Shown: piece after piece, positions 35,488-45,968 of the stretch
Position numbering within the stretch: position 1 is the first letter of the stretch
Layout of the letters: each line of letters begins with the position of its first letter
Origin: CAZGMC01 sp964526565
Lineage (GTDB): Bacteria > Pseudomonadota > Alphaproteobacteria > DSM-16000 > Inquilinaceae
Direction of reading: 5' to 3'
NCBI GenBank assembly: GCA_964526565.1
Contig: CAZGMC010000003.1
Span: 1-64,000, forward strand
DNA length: 64,000 bases
Program-made: the position numbers and the translations under genes
The notes under the pieces: generated by a model
Told to the model about the DNA's origin: nothing
Seen by the model: only the letters and a program-made list of their open reading frames with translations
The model's database searches: none

Positions 35488-36579
35488 ATGGCCGAAGACC
35501 AGGACAAGAGCCAGAAGACGGAAGAACCGACCCCGCGCAAGCTGGAAGAGGCGCGCAAGAAGGGTCAGGTCGCCACCTCGCAGGAGGTCAAGCACTGGTT
35601 CGTCCTGCTCGGCGTGCTGATCGTCATTCTGGCCTTCGCGCCGATGGCGGCGCGGGACATGACGCAGGGGATGGCCGCCTATCTGGGCACCGTGCACGCC
35701 ATCCCCACCGATGCCCGATCGCTGCTCGACTTCCTGACCGGCGCCGTCATCCGCTTTGCGCTGATCCTGATGCTGCCGCTGCTGACGCTGGTGGTGATGG
35801 CGCTGGCCGGCACGCTTGTCCAGAACGGCCTGGTGGCCTCCGCCGAGTCGCTCAAGCCGAATCTGGAGAAGATCAGCCCGCTGAAGGGGGCCAAACGCCT
35901 GTTCTCGACCAAGGCCATCGTCGAGTTCATCAAGGGCCTGCTCAAGATCAGCATCGTCGGCGCCGTCGCCGCCGCCGTGATCGTGCCGGAGTTCGCCGGG
36001 ATCGAGCAGTTCGCCGGCCTGTCCGCCGGCCTGATCCTCAAGCAGGTGTGGGTGATGTCGCTGAAGATGCTGGTTGCGGTGCTGGCGGTGATGACGATCA
36101 TCGCCGGCCTCGACTTCCTCTACCAGCGCTACGAGTTCACCAGGCAGCAGCGCATGACCAGGCAGGAGGTCAAGGACGAGTACAAGCAGACCGAGGGCGA
36201 TCCCATGGTCAAGGCGCGGCTGCGCCAGATCCGCATGGAGCGGGCCCGGCGGCGCATGATGGCGGCGGTGCCCCAGGCCGACGTGGTCATCACCAACCCG
36301 ACCCACTACGCCATCGCCATGGCCTACGATCCCGCGGCGATGGCGGCGCCGAAGGTGGTGGCCAAGGGCGTCGACGCGCTGGCCCTGCGCATCCGCGAGG
36401 TGGCCCGGGCCAACGACGTGACCGTGGTCGAGAACCCGCCGCTGGCCCGTGCCCTGTACCAGGCCGTCGACATCGACGACGAGGTGCCCCCGGAGCACTA
36501 CAAGGCGGTCGCCGAGGTCATTTCCTACGTGTTCAAGCTGCGCAAGCGGCACGTCCCGTCAGCCGCAGCGCACGGTTGA
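35488..36579 (+). CDS. flhB: Flagellar export switch protein FlhB
   Basis: A 363-residue protein: a charged N-terminus with EEPTPRKLEEARKKGQVATS, four membrane helices, then a cytoplasmic domain. VVITNPTHYAIAM contains the autocleaved NPTH motif at residues 270-273. It switches export from rod/hook to filament substrates. It is the last gene of the operon; cckA begins 72 bp downstream. Confidence 0.96.
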   Translation: MAEDQDKSQKTEEPTPRKLEEARKKGQVATSQEVKHWFVLLGVLIVILAFAPMAARDMTQGMAAYLGTVHAIPTDARSLLDFLTGAVIRFALILMLPLLTLVVMALAGTLVQNGLVASAESLKPNLEKISPLKGAKRLFSTKAIVEFIKGLLKISIVGAVAAAVIVPEFAGIEQFAGLSAGLILKQVWVMSLKMLVAVLAVMTIIAGLDFLYQRYEFTRQQRMTRQEVKDEYKQTEGDPMVKARLRQIRMERARRRMMAAVPQADVVITNPTHYAIAMAYDPAAMAAPKVVAKGVDALALRIREVARANDVTVVENPPLARALYQAVDIDDEVPPEHYKAVAEVISYVFKLRKRHVPSAAAHG

Positions 36580-36651
36580 ACAAGATCATCGTCAAATCCG
36601 CGAAAATCCGGTAGAGTTGCACATCGCCGTCAGTCAGCCGCATCCCGTCGC

Positions 36652-39138
36652 ATGACCGAGACGTCATCGCCTCCGCCGCGCTTGCGCCGCGCCGTCCGCG
36701 CGGACCGCCTGGTCCCGGTGCTTGCCGTCGCCGCCACCGTGCTGGCGCTGGCCGGTGCCGCGTCGGGACTCGGAGCGCTGGCCCTGCCCGTGTCCGTGGC
36801 GGCGCTGGTCGTGGCCGGCGGCGCCCTGATGCTGGTGATGGCGGAGCGGCGGCGCGCCGCCCTCACGCGTGACCGCGTCAGCCTGGTCCTCGGCACCCTC
36901 GACGACGCCCCGGCCGGCCACCTGGTGACCAACGCCGCCGGCGAGGCGGCCTATGCCAACCCGGCCGCACGGGCCCTGCTTGGCGGGGCTGAGGTGCAGC
37001 GGCTGGACGACATCGAGCGCCTGCTCGGCATCGACGAGCCGCAGCGCACCACGCTGCGCCGCCTGCTCGCCGACGCCGAGGCCGGCACCGCCGGCGCCAT
37101 CGACCTGCTGCGCGACGGTGGCGGCGAGGCGGTATGGCGGATCTCGGCGCGGCCGCTGGAGGACCTGCCGGGGCACATCCACTGGCAGTTCGACGACGTG
37201 ACCGAGGGCCGGGCCCGCGAGGCCGAGCTGCGCCGGCAGCAGGACAACCTGATCGATTTCATGAACCAGGCGCCGGTCGGGTTCTACGCGGTCGATCATG
37301 AAGGACGGTTCCTGTTCGCCAACGCCACCCTGGGCGCCTGGCTGGGCGTCATGCCGGAGCGGCTGCTGGAGGGGACCTACCGGCTGCAGGACTTCCTGGT
37401 GTCGTTTCCGGCCCACGTGCCGCCCTACGGCACCGCCGTCGACCGCGCCGAGTCCGTGACCTTCGAGGCGGTCATGCGCAACCGCGACGGCCGCCTGTTC
37501 CAGGCCGCCGTCGCGCAGACCGTGATGCCGGGCGAGGACGGCACCGCGACCACGCGGGCGCTGGTCCGCGACCTGACGCCCGAGCGACAGATCCGCGAGG
37601 CGTTGCGGGCCTCCGAGGCGCGCTTCCAGCGGTTCTTCGACGACGCCCCGATCGGCATCGCCCTGGTCGACCACGCCACCTGCCTGACCGAGTGGAACAG
37701 CGCCTTCGAGCGGCTGGCCGGCGCGCCCGGTGACGACGGTCTGGCCGCCCAGCCGATCGCCCGCGCCCTGACCGAGCGCACCCCCGGCATTATCGACGCG
37801 CGGCTCGGCGCGGTGCTGGCCGGCGACGAGGTCGAGGCACCACTGGAGGTGATGGTGCGCGGCCGCCACGGCGACCTGGCCCTGCTGCTGTTCGCCAAGC
37901 GGCTGGAGAACGGTCCGGGCGAGCCGGCCGGCCTGATCCTGCAGTTCATCGACCAGACCGAACAGAAGAAGCTGGAGGCGCAGTTCACGCAAAGCCAGAA
38001 GATGCAGGCGGTGGGCCAACTGGCCGGTGGCATTGCCCATGACTTCAACAACCTGCTGACGGCGATGATCGGCTTCTCCGACCTGCTGCTGCTGCGGCAC
38101 AAGCCGGGCGACCCGTCGTTCGGCGACATCATGCAGATCAAGCAGAATGCCAACCGCGCCGCCAACCTGGTGCGCCAGCTGCTGGCCTTCTCGCGGCAGC
38201 AGACGCTGCAGCCGCGCGTGCTCAACGTCACCGACGCGCTGGCCGAGCTGTCCAACCTGTTGCGCCGCCTGATCGGCGAGAACATCGACCTGAGAATGGT
38301 TCACGGCCGCGATCTCGGCCTGGTCAAGGTCGACCAGGGCCAGCTCGAGCAGGTCATCATCAACCTGGCCGTCAACGCTCGCGACGCCATGCCCAATGGC
38401 GGCCGCCTGGCCATCACCACCGCCAATCACACGACCACGGCGCCGGTGCGCCGCGGCTCCGAGGAAATGCCGCCCGGCGACTACGTGGCCATCGAGGTGG
38501 CCGATACCGGCGTCGGCATCCCGCCGGAGCACCTCGACCGCATCTTCGACCCGTTCTTCTCAACGAAGGAGGTCGGCTCCGGCACCGGGCTCGGCCTGTC
38601 CACCGTCTACGGCATCGTCCGCCAGACCGGCGGCTACGTGTTCGTCGACTCGAGTCCCGGCCGCGGTGCCCGCTTCGCCATCTATCTGCCGCTCTACCGC
38701 GCGCCCGCCATCGAGGACGGTGCCGACGCCGAGCCACGCGACCGGCCGTTCCGCGACCTGACCGGCATCGGCCGCATCCTTCTGGTCGAGGACGAGGATC
38801 CGGTGCGCGTCTTCTCCGCCCGCGCCCTGCGCAACAAGGGCTATGAGGTGCTGGAGGCGCGCTGCGGCGACGAGGCGCTGGAGCACATCGCCGCCGACCA
38901 AGCCGGCATCGATCTGCTCATCACCGACGTCGTCATGCCCAAGATGGACGGCCCGACCCTGATCCGCCGGATCCGCGAGATCCGCCCGGACATCCGGGTC
39001 ATCTGCATCTCCGGCTATGCCGAGGACCGCTTCCGCCAGCATATCGACGGCGACGACACCCACTTCCTGGCCAAGCCGTTCAGCCTGAAACAGCTCGCCA
39101 CCAAGGTGAAGGACGTGATGCGCGATGCTGCCGGCTGA
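36652..39138 (+). CDS. cckA: Cell-cycle hybrid histidine kinase CckA
   Basis: An 828-residue protein: two N-terminal membrane helices (about residues 20-65), several PAS domains (about 90-200, 210-320 and 325-450), HisKA with AGGIAHDFNNLLTAMIGFSD (His463), HATPase with ADTGVGIPPEH and GTGLGLSTVYGIV, and a receiver with phospho-Asp759 in LLITDVVMPKMDG. This matches alphaproteobacterial CckA, which phosphorylates ChpT and thereby controls CtrA and CpdR. Its position behind flhB is consistent with CtrA control of flagellar genes. ChpT and CtrA are not in the window. Confidence 0.92.
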   Translation: MTETSSPPPRLRRAVRADRLVPVLAVAATVLALAGAASGLGALALPVSVAALVVAGGALMLVMAERRRAALTRDRVSLVLGTLDDAPAGHLVTNAAGEAAYANPAARALLGGAEVQRLDDIERLLGIDEPQRTTLRRLLADAEAGTAGAIDLLRDGGGEAVWRISARPLEDLPGHIHWQFDDVTEGRAREAELRRQQDNLIDFMNQAPVGFYAVDHEGRFLFANATLGAWLGVMPERLLEGTYRLQDFLVSFPAHVPPYGTAVDRAESVTFEAVMRNRDGRLFQAAVAQTVMPGEDGTATTRALVRDLTPERQIREALRASEARFQRFFDDAPIGIALVDHATCLTEWNSAFERLAGAPGDDGLAAQPIARALTERTPGIIDARLGAVLAGDEVEAPLEVMVRGRHGDLALLLFAKRLENGPGEPAGLILQFIDQTEQKKLEAQFTQSQKMQAVGQLAGGIAHDFNNLLTAMIGFSDLLLLRHKPGDPSFGDIMQIKQNANRAANLVRQLLAFSRQQTLQPRVLNVTDALAELSNLLRRLIGENIDLRMVHGRDLGLVKVDQGQLEQVIINLAVNARDAMPNGGRLAITTANHTTTAPVRRGSEEMPPGDYVAIEVADTGVGIPPEHLDRIFDPFFSTKEVGSGTGLGLSTVYGIVRQTGGYVFVDSSPGRGARFAIYLPLYRAPAIEDGADAEPRDRPFRDLTGIGRILLVEDEDPVRVFSARALRNKGYEVLEARCGDEALEHIAADQAGIDLLITDVVMPKMDGPTLIRRIREIRPDIRVICISGYAEDRFRQHIDGDDTHFLAKPFSLKQLATKVKDVMRDAAG

Positions 39139-39241
39139 CCGGCCGCGCCGCCGGAACCGTTCCGGAACATGCCACCGTTTTCATATGCGATTCAAGGGTG
39201 TGAATAAGGCGTGAGGAGACGTGAAAAGGCTTGCGTCGGCA

Positions 39242-39256
39242 GAACAAAGTGCGTAC
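39242..39256 (+). promoter_or_regulatory. Candidate SOS box upstream of recA
   Basis: GAAC-AAAGTGC-GTAC lies 50 bp before the recA start. The alphaproteobacterial LexA site is known as a direct repeat of the GAAC/GTTC half-site with 7-bp spacing. Here the second half (GTAC) has one mismatch to GAAC. Assignment rests on the match and on position. Confidence 0.5.
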
Positions 39257-39306
39257 ATTTGGCGCCGTTGCTTCGCTCCGGCAGCTATGGGAAAAGGGGT
39301 TCCGGG

Positions 39307-40386
<1,080 letters not shown>

Positions 40387-40434
40387 CCGGCGGCGGGATC
40401 GGCAGCGCCGCGTTGCCCACACCGGCCGCGCCCC

Positions 40435-40496
40435 CCTGCCGCCCGCCCCTGCCGCCCGCCCCTGCCGCCCGGTCCGGTTGCGCCCGGTCCGGTTGC
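40435..40496 (+). repeat. Short tandem repeats downstream of recA
   Basis: CCTGCCGCCCGCC occurs at 40435-40447 and 40448-40460, then partially. It is followed by GGTCCGGTTGC at 40471-40481 and 40486-40496 (15-bp period). The run lies in the 366-bp recA-alaS intergenic region and has no coding role that I can see. Confidence 0.8.
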
Positions 40497-40644
40497 TGCG
40501 GCCGATGCCTAGCCGGGCCGCGATGCCGGGCTTGCGAGCGGCTGGACTCCGCCCATGTCTGCACGGTAGAAGCGTTCGTGTCCGCGGTACCGGTCGGTAG
40601 GGGGTGCCGTGGCCGTGCCCCGGGCGCCGTGCCGCCGCCGGCCC

Positions 40645-40720
40645 GCCACCGCCGGATCGCCACCGCCGGATCGCCACCGCCGGATCGCCACCGCCGGATC
40701 GCCACCGCCGGCCCGCCACC
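40645..40720 (+). repeat. 14-bp tandem repeat array in the alaS leader
   Basis: GCCACCGCCGGATC is repeated four times exactly (40645-40700), followed by a degenerate fifth copy and a sixth half. It ends 32 bp before the proposed alaS start. An array of this kind is prone to copy-number change and could alter the leader's structure. Confidence 0.9.
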
Positions 40721-40752
40721 AGGCCCCGATGACCAGTCCTGAAACCGTGACG

Positions 40753-43401
40753 ATGCTGTCAACCAACGAAATTCGATCGGCCTTTCTGAACTTCTTTGCC
40801 CGCCATGGTCACGAGATCGTGGCGTCGAGCCCGCTTGTGCCGCGCAACGACCCGACCCTGCTGTTCACCAATGCCGGCATGGTCCAGTTCAAGAACGTAT
40901 TCACCGGCGTCGAGCAGCGGTCCTGCAAGCGGGCCGTCACGGCGCAGAAGTGTGTCCGCGCCGGCGGCAAGCACAACGACCTGGAGAACGTCGGTTACAC
41001 CGCCCGTCACCATACCTTCTTCGAGATGATGGGCAACTTCTCGTTCGGCGACTACTTCAAGGACGTGGCCATCGAGCTTGCCTGGACGCTGATCACCAGG
41101 GAGTTCGGCCTGCCGCCGGAGCGCCTGCTGGTCACCGTCTATCATACCGACGACCAGGCGGCGCGTCTGTGGCGCCAGATTGCCGGGCTGCCCGACGACC
41201 GGATCATCCGCATCCCGACCCATGACAACTTCTGGTCGATGGGCGATACCGGCCCGTGCGGCCCGTGCTCCGAGATCTTCTACGACCACGGCGCCGGGAT
41301 CCCCGGTGGCCCGCCCGGCAGCGCCGACGAGGACGGCGACCGGTTCATCGAGATCTGGAACCTGGTGTTCATGCAATTCGACCAGGTCACGCCGGACAAC
41401 CGGGTCGACCTGCCCCGTCCGTCCATCGACACCGGCCTCGGCCTGGAGCGGATGACCGCGGTCCTCCAGGGCCGGCACGACAACTACGACATCGACCTGC
41501 TGCGGTCCCTGATCGAGGCGTCGGCGGAGACCACCGGCGCCGCGCCGGACGGCCCCCACGCAGTCTCGCACCGCGTCATTGCCGACCACCTGCGCGCCAG
41601 CGCCTTCCTGATCGCCGATGGCGTGCTGCCGTCCAACGAGGGACGGGGCTACGTGCTGCGCCGGATCATGCGGCGGGCCATGCGCCACGTCCACATGATC
41701 GGCAGCCGGGACCCGGTCATGTGGCGGCTGGTGCCGGCGCTGGTCCAGCAGATGGGCCAGGCCTATCCCGAATTGACCCGCGCCGAGGCCCTGATCGCCG
41801 AGACCCTCAAGCTGGAGGAGGCCCGTTTCCGCATCACCCTCGACCGCGGCCTGCGGCTGCTGGCCGAGGAATCGGAGCGGATCCCGGCTGGTGGCGCCCT
41901 GCCCGGCGGGGTGGCGTTCCGCCTTTACGATACCTACGGCTTTCCCGTCGATCTGACCCAGGATGTCCTGCGTGGTGAAGGCAAGTCCGTCGACCTGCCC
42001 GGCTTCGAGGCGGCCATGGCCCGACGGCGCGAGGAGGCGCGGGCCAGTTGGGTCGGCTCCGGCGAGGCGGCGACCGAGCAGCTGTGGTTCGACCTGCGCC
42101 AGAGCGTCGGGGCCACGGAGTTCCTCGGCTACGACACCGAGGAGGCCGAGGGTGTCGTCCGCGCCCTCGTCGTCGGCGCCGCTACCGTCGACCGGGCGGA
42201 AGCCGGCCACGACGTCGCAGTCGTCACCAACCAGTCGCCATTCTACGGCGAGGCGGGCGGTCAGGTCGGCGATGCCGGCGTCATGTTCAGCGCCCGCGGC
42301 GCGGAACTGGTCGTCGCCGACACGCAGCGCAAGGCCGGCGACCTGTGGGTTCACGTCGGCCGCCTCGTCAAGGGCTCGCTGGCAGTCGGCGACGTGGTCG
42401 AGATGCGCGTCGAGTCCGATCGCCGCGCCGCGATCCGCGCCAACCACTCGGTCACGCACCTGCTCCACGCCGCCCTGCGCCGACGGCTCGGCGAGCACGT
42501 GACACAGAAGGGCTCGCTGGTGGCGCCCGACCGGCTGCGCTTCGACATCAGCCAGCCGCGCGCCCTGACCCGCGACGACATCGTCGTTGTCGAGGCCGAG
42601 GTGAACCGCCGCATCCGCGAGAATGCCGAGGTCACGACGCGGCTGATGTCGCCCGAGGAGGCGGTCGAGGCCGGTGCCATGGCCCTGTTCGGCGAGAAGT
42701 ACGGCGAGACGGTGCGGGTCGTGACCATGGGCCTCGACGGCAACCGGCCCTATTCCATGGAGCTGTGCGGCGGCACCCACGTGCGCCGCACCGGTGACAT
42801 CGGCACCTTCAAGCTGATCGGCGAGAGTGCCGTCGGTGCCGGCGTGCGCCGCATTGAAGCCGTCACCGGCGCCGGGGCGATCGCCCATGTCCAGGCGCAG
42901 GACGCCCTGCTGGAGCAGGCCGCGGCCAACCTCAAGGCGACCCCGGCCGAGCTGCCCGGCCGTGTCGTCTCGCTGCTCGACGAGCGCCGCCGGCTGGAAC
43001 GCGAACTCGCCGACCTGCGCCGCAAGCTGGCCGCCGGCGGTGATGCCGCGGCCGGCCCCAAGGTCAAGGAGGTCAACGGCATCCGCCTCAGTGGCCGGGT
43101 CATCGAGGACGTGCCCGCGCGCGAGCTCAAGTCCATGGCCGACGAGATCAAGCGCCAGATCGGCTCGGGCGTCGCCGCCCTCGTCGGTGTCAGCGACGGC
43201 AAGGCCTCGATCGTCGTCGGCGTCACCGACGACCTCACCAGCCGCCTCAACGCGGTCGACCTGGTGCGCATCGGCGCCGCCGCGCTGGGCGGCAAGGGGG
43301 GCGGCGGCCGGCCCGACATGGCCCAGGCGGGCGGCCCGGATGCGGCGCGCGGTGCGGAGGCGCTGGCAGCCATCGAGGCGGCGCTGACCGGCAACGCCTG
43401 A
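40753..43401 (+). CDS. alaS: Alanyl-tRNA synthetase
   Basis: An 882-residue enzyme. The start MLSTNEIRSAFLNFFARHGH matches the family; an ATG at 40729 would add eight residues. Motif 1-3 class II core is present (DPTLLFTNAGMVQFKNVF, ARHHTFFEMMGNFSFGDYF, GLGLERM). The editing domain has HSVTHLLHAALRR and CGGTHVRRTGDIG, and the C-Ala domain ends GGGGRPDMAQAGG. It charges tRNA-Ala, one of which lies at 22.2 kb. Confidence 0.97.
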   Translation: MLSTNEIRSAFLNFFARHGHEIVASSPLVPRNDPTLLFTNAGMVQFKNVFTGVEQRSCKRAVTAQKCVRAGGKHNDLENVGYTARHHTFFEMMGNFSFGDYFKDVAIELAWTLITREFGLPPERLLVTVYHTDDQAARLWRQIAGLPDDRIIRIPTHDNFWSMGDTGPCGPCSEIFYDHGAGIPGGPPGSADEDGDRFIEIWNLVFMQFDQVTPDNRVDLPRPSIDTGLGLERMTAVLQGRHDNYDIDLLRSLIEASAETTGAAPDGPHAVSHRVIADHLRASAFLIADGVLPSNEGRGYVLRRIMRRAMRHVHMIGSRDPVMWRLVPALVQQMGQAYPELTRAEALIAETLKLEEARFRITLDRGLRLLAEESERIPAGGALPGGVAFRLYDTYGFPVDLTQDVLRGEGKSVDLPGFEAAMARRREEARASWVGSGEAATEQLWFDLRQSVGATEFLGYDTEEAEGVVRALVVGAATVDRAEAGHDVAVVTNQSPFYGEAGGQVGDAGVMFSARGAELVVADTQRKAGDLWVHVGRLVKGSLAVGDVVEMRVESDRRAAIRANHSVTHLLHAALRRRLGEHVTQKGSLVAPDRLRFDISQPRALTRDDIVVVEAEVNRRIRENAEVTTRLMSPEEAVEAGAMALFGEKYGETVRVVTMGLDGNRPYSMELCGGTHVRRTGDIGTFKLIGESAVGAGVRRIEAVTGAGAIAHVQAQDALLEQAAANLKATPAELPGRVVSLLDERRRLERELADLRRKLAAGGDAAAGPKVKEVNGIRLSGRVIEDVPARELKSMADEIKRQIGSGVAALVGVSDGKASIVVGVTDDLTSRLNAVDLVRIGAAALGGKGGGGRPDMAQAGGPDAARGAEALAAIEAALTGNA

Positions 43402-43424
43402 ATCGAGGAGACTGGAGCGGGGCG

Positions 43425-44279
43425 ATGGCGATGCAGCGTTTCACGGGCACCGACAGCTATATCGCCACCGCCGACCTGATGGTGGCGGTCAACGCGGCGA
43501 TCACGCTGCAACGGCCGCTGCTGATCAAGGGCGAACCGGGCACGGGCAAGACCATCCTGGCGCACGAGGTGGCCAGGGCGATCGGTGCGCCGCTGATCGA
43601 GTGGCATATCAAGTCGACGACCAAGGCGCAGCAGGGCCTGTACGACTACGATGCCGTCGCCCGCCTCCGCGACGGCCAGCTCGGCGACGCCCGCGTCCAC
43701 GACATCGCCAACTACATCGTGCGCGGCAAGCTGTGGCAGGCCTTCGAGAGCGAGACGCGCCCGGTGCTGCTCATCGACGAGATCGACAAGGCGGACATCG
43801 AGTTCCCCAACGACCTGCTGCTGGAACTCGACCGGATGCAGTTCTTCGTCTATGAGACCCGGCAGACCGTGTCGGCCCGGCACCGGCCCGTCGTCATGAT
43901 CACCTCCAACAACGAAAAGGAGCTGCCCGACGCCTTCCTGCGCCGCTGCTTCTTTCACTACATCCGGTTTCCCGATGCCGACACCATGGCGCAGATCGTC
44001 GAGGTGCACTTCCCCGGCCTGAAGGACGCGCTGCTGCGTGAGGCCCTGACCCTGTTCTACGAGGTCCGCGACGTGCCGGGCCTGAAGAAGAAGCCGTCGA
44101 CGTCCGAGCTGCTGGACTGGATCAAGCTGCTGCTGGCCGAGGACGTGGCGCCCGAGACCCTGCGCACCCGCGATCCCCGCAAGCTGATCCCGCCGCTTCA
44201 CGGCGCCCTGCTCAAGAACGAACAGGACGTCCACCTGTTCGAACGCCTGGCCTTCATGCACCGGCGGCAGCAGAGCTGA
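43425..44279 (+). CDS. MoxR-family AAA+ ATPase
   Basis: A 284-residue protein. Walker A is IKGEPGTGKTILAHEVARA and Walker B is PVLLIDEIDKADIEFPND. ITSNNEKELPDAFLRRCFFH holds sensor 1 and the arginine finger, as in MoxR/CoxD proteins. Such ATPases act as metal-insertion or folding chaperones together with VWA proteins; here the VWA gene follows 49 bp downstream. The substrate is unknown. Confidence 0.92.
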   Translation: MAMQRFTGTDSYIATADLMVAVNAAITLQRPLLIKGEPGTGKTILAHEVARAIGAPLIEWHIKSTTKAQQGLYDYDAVARLRDGQLGDARVHDIANYIVRGKLWQAFESETRPVLLIDEIDKADIEFPNDLLLELDRMQFFVYETRQTVSARHRPVVMITSNNEKELPDAFLRRCFFHYIRFPDADTMAQIVEVHFPGLKDALLREALTLFYEVRDVPGLKKKPSTSELLDWIKLLLAEDVAPETLRTRDPRKLIPPLHGALLKNEQDVHLFERLAFMHRRQQS

Positions 44280-44328
44280 TTTCCGGCGTCAATCCAGAGC
44301 ATCGAACCGATCAGGACCGAGACGGATC

Positions 44329-45513
44329 ATGTTTCCCACCCTGTTCTTCGAGCTCCGCAAGGCCGAGGTGCCGGTTTCCCTGAAGGAATACCTGACCCTC
44401 ATGGAGGCCATGCACGGGCGGGTCGGGGCGTACGATGTCGACGATTTCTACTATCTGTCACGCGCCTGCCTGGTCAAGGACGAGCGGTACCTGGACCGGT
44501 TCGACCGCGTGTTCGGGCATGTCTTCAAGGGCCTCGAGCCGCCCGAGGCTGAGGAAACGTTGGCCGCGGACATCCCGGAGGAGTGGCTGCGGCGCATGGC
44601 CGAGCTCTTCTTGACCGAGGAGGAGAAGCGGCAGATCGAGGCGCTCGGCGGCTTCGACAAGCTGATGGAGACGCTGCGCCAGCGCCTTGCCGAGCAGCAG
44701 GGCCGGCACCAGGGCGGCAGCAAGTGGATCGGCACTGCCGGCACCTCGCCGTTCGGGGCCTATGGGTACAATCCCGAAGGCGTGCGCCTCGGCCAGGACC
44801 GGTCGCGCCACCGCCGCGCCGTCAAGGTCTGGGACCGCCGCGAGTTCCGCAACCTCGACGACTCGATCGAGCTCGGCACCCGCAACATCAAGGTGGCGCT
44901 GCGCCGCCTGCGCCGGTTCGCCCGCAGCGGGGCGGCATCCACCCTTGATCTGCCCGGCACCATCGGCGCCACGGCGCGCAACGGTGGCTGGCTGGATGTG
45001 CAGCTGGTTCCGGAGCGCCACAATGCCGTCAAGGTGTTGCTGTTCCTGGACGCCGGCGGCTCGATGGACGACCATGTGCGGCTGACCGAAGAGCTGTTCT
45101 CGGCGGCGCGCGGCGAGTTCAAGCACCTGGAGTACTATTACTTCCACAACTGCCCCTACGAGGCCGTGTGGCGCGACAATCGCCGGCGCTGGACCGAAAC
45201 GACCTGGACCTGGGACGTGATGCACACCTACCCGGCCGACTATCGGCTGATCTTCGTCGGCGACGCGTCGATGAGCCCATACGAGCTGACCCAGCCTGGC
45301 GGCAGCGTCGAGCACTGGAACGGCGAACCCGGCGCGGACTGGCTGCGCCGTCTGCTGCACGTCTACCCCAAGGCCGTCTGGCTCAATCCCGTCCCGGAGC
45401 GCTTCTGGCCTTACACGGCGTCGATCGGCATGGTCAGGCAGCTCATGGAAGACCGCATGTTCCCGCTCACGCTGGAAGGCCTGGACACCGCCATGCGGAT
45501 GCTGAGCCGGTGA
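44329..45513 (+). CDS. VWA domain protein (CoxE-like), MoxR partner
   Basis: A 394-residue protein. The N-terminal half is helical (VPVSLKEYLTLMEAMHGRVG) and the C-terminal half is a von Willebrand A fold. KVLLFLDAGGSMDDHVR is the MIDAS segment, reading D-A-G-G-S instead of the usual DxSxS, so one metal ligand is altered. LIFVGDASMSPYEL contains the later Asp. MoxR-VWA pairs act together on a target protein; the target here is not evident. The gene follows the ATPase in one operon. Confidence 0.9.
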   Translation: MFPTLFFELRKAEVPVSLKEYLTLMEAMHGRVGAYDVDDFYYLSRACLVKDERYLDRFDRVFGHVFKGLEPPEAEETLAADIPEEWLRRMAELFLTEEEKRQIEALGGFDKLMETLRQRLAEQQGRHQGGSKWIGTAGTSPFGAYGYNPEGVRLGQDRSRHRRAVKVWDRREFRNLDDSIELGTRNIKVALRRLRRFARSGAASTLDLPGTIGATARNGGWLDVQLVPERHNAVKVLLFLDAGGSMDDHVRLTEELFSAARGEFKHLEYYYFHNCPYEAVWRDNRRRWTETTWTWDVMHTYPADYRLIFVGDASMSPYELTQPGGSVEHWNGEPGADWLRRLLHVYPKAVWLNPVPERFWPYTASIGMVRQLMEDRMFPLTLEGLDTAMRMLSR

Positions 45514-45543
45514 CGCCCGTCCACCAGACCACGAGGCCCGTCC

Positions 45544-45825
45544 ATGAGAGGATTGCCGGTTCTTGCGTTCGCCGCTGCTCTGGCCGCCGGAAGCGCCGCT
45601 GCACAGGTGGACGACAGACTGTCCATGCCCGCCACCCCCGATCAGGTCGAGACGGAAATGGCCGTCACCGACATGCTCAACGCCCTGGCCGGAATGGGTT
45701 TTGCCGAATACCGCAGCATCCGGCGGGACGGCGACGTCTATGTCGTCGAGGTGATGACCCGCGACCTGCAGATACGGGAGATCGAACTCGATCCCCGGAC
45801 CGGCGCGATCCTCGACCGCCCTTGA
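45544..45825 (+). CDS. Exported PepSY-like small protein
   Basis: A 93-residue protein with a signal peptide (MRGLPVLAFAAALAAGSAAA, cut near AQ). The mature part MLNALAGMGFAEYRSIRRDG followed by VYVVEVMTRD and ELDPRTGAIL resembles a single PepSY repeat, thought to inhibit peptidases or act as a periplasmic modulator. It lies 30 bp after the VWA gene. Confidence 0.7.
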   Translation: MRGLPVLAFAAALAAGSAAAQVDDRLSMPATPDQVETEMAVTDMLNALAGMGFAEYRSIRRDGDVYVVEVMTRDLQIREIELDPRTGAILDRP

Positions 45826-45939
45826 GCCCCGCGGCGCCCCGCCTGCCGTAAGCCTTGCTTTTACCGCGAGACAACTGTATATTTGTGCGCTGCATCATGA
45901 ACAAGACGTGATGCGACGCTGGGTTGCATCCGGCAGAGA

Positions 45940-45968
45940 CTGTCCACAAGAAATTTATCTTATCCCCA
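45940..45968 (+). promoter_or_regulatory. Two DnaA-box-like sites in the AT-rich gcrA leader
   Basis: CTGTCCACA (45940-45948) matches the DnaA box TTATCCACA at 7 of 9 positions, and TTATCCCCA (45960-45968) at 8 of 9. They lie about 120-145 bp before gcrA in a 259-bp leader much richer in AT than its neighbours. In Caulobacter DnaA activates gcrA, so a regulatory role is plausible but inferred. Confidence 0.45.

Noticed and set aside
34663..36552. 629-codon minus-strand open frame opposite fliR/flhB
   Set aside because: It is a His/Gln/Asp-rich mirror of the flagellar genes, with no start context or motifs.
40645..40720. CRISPR array
   Set aside because: The repeats are 14 bp and abut without spacers, and no cas genes are present. 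These are simple tandem repeats.
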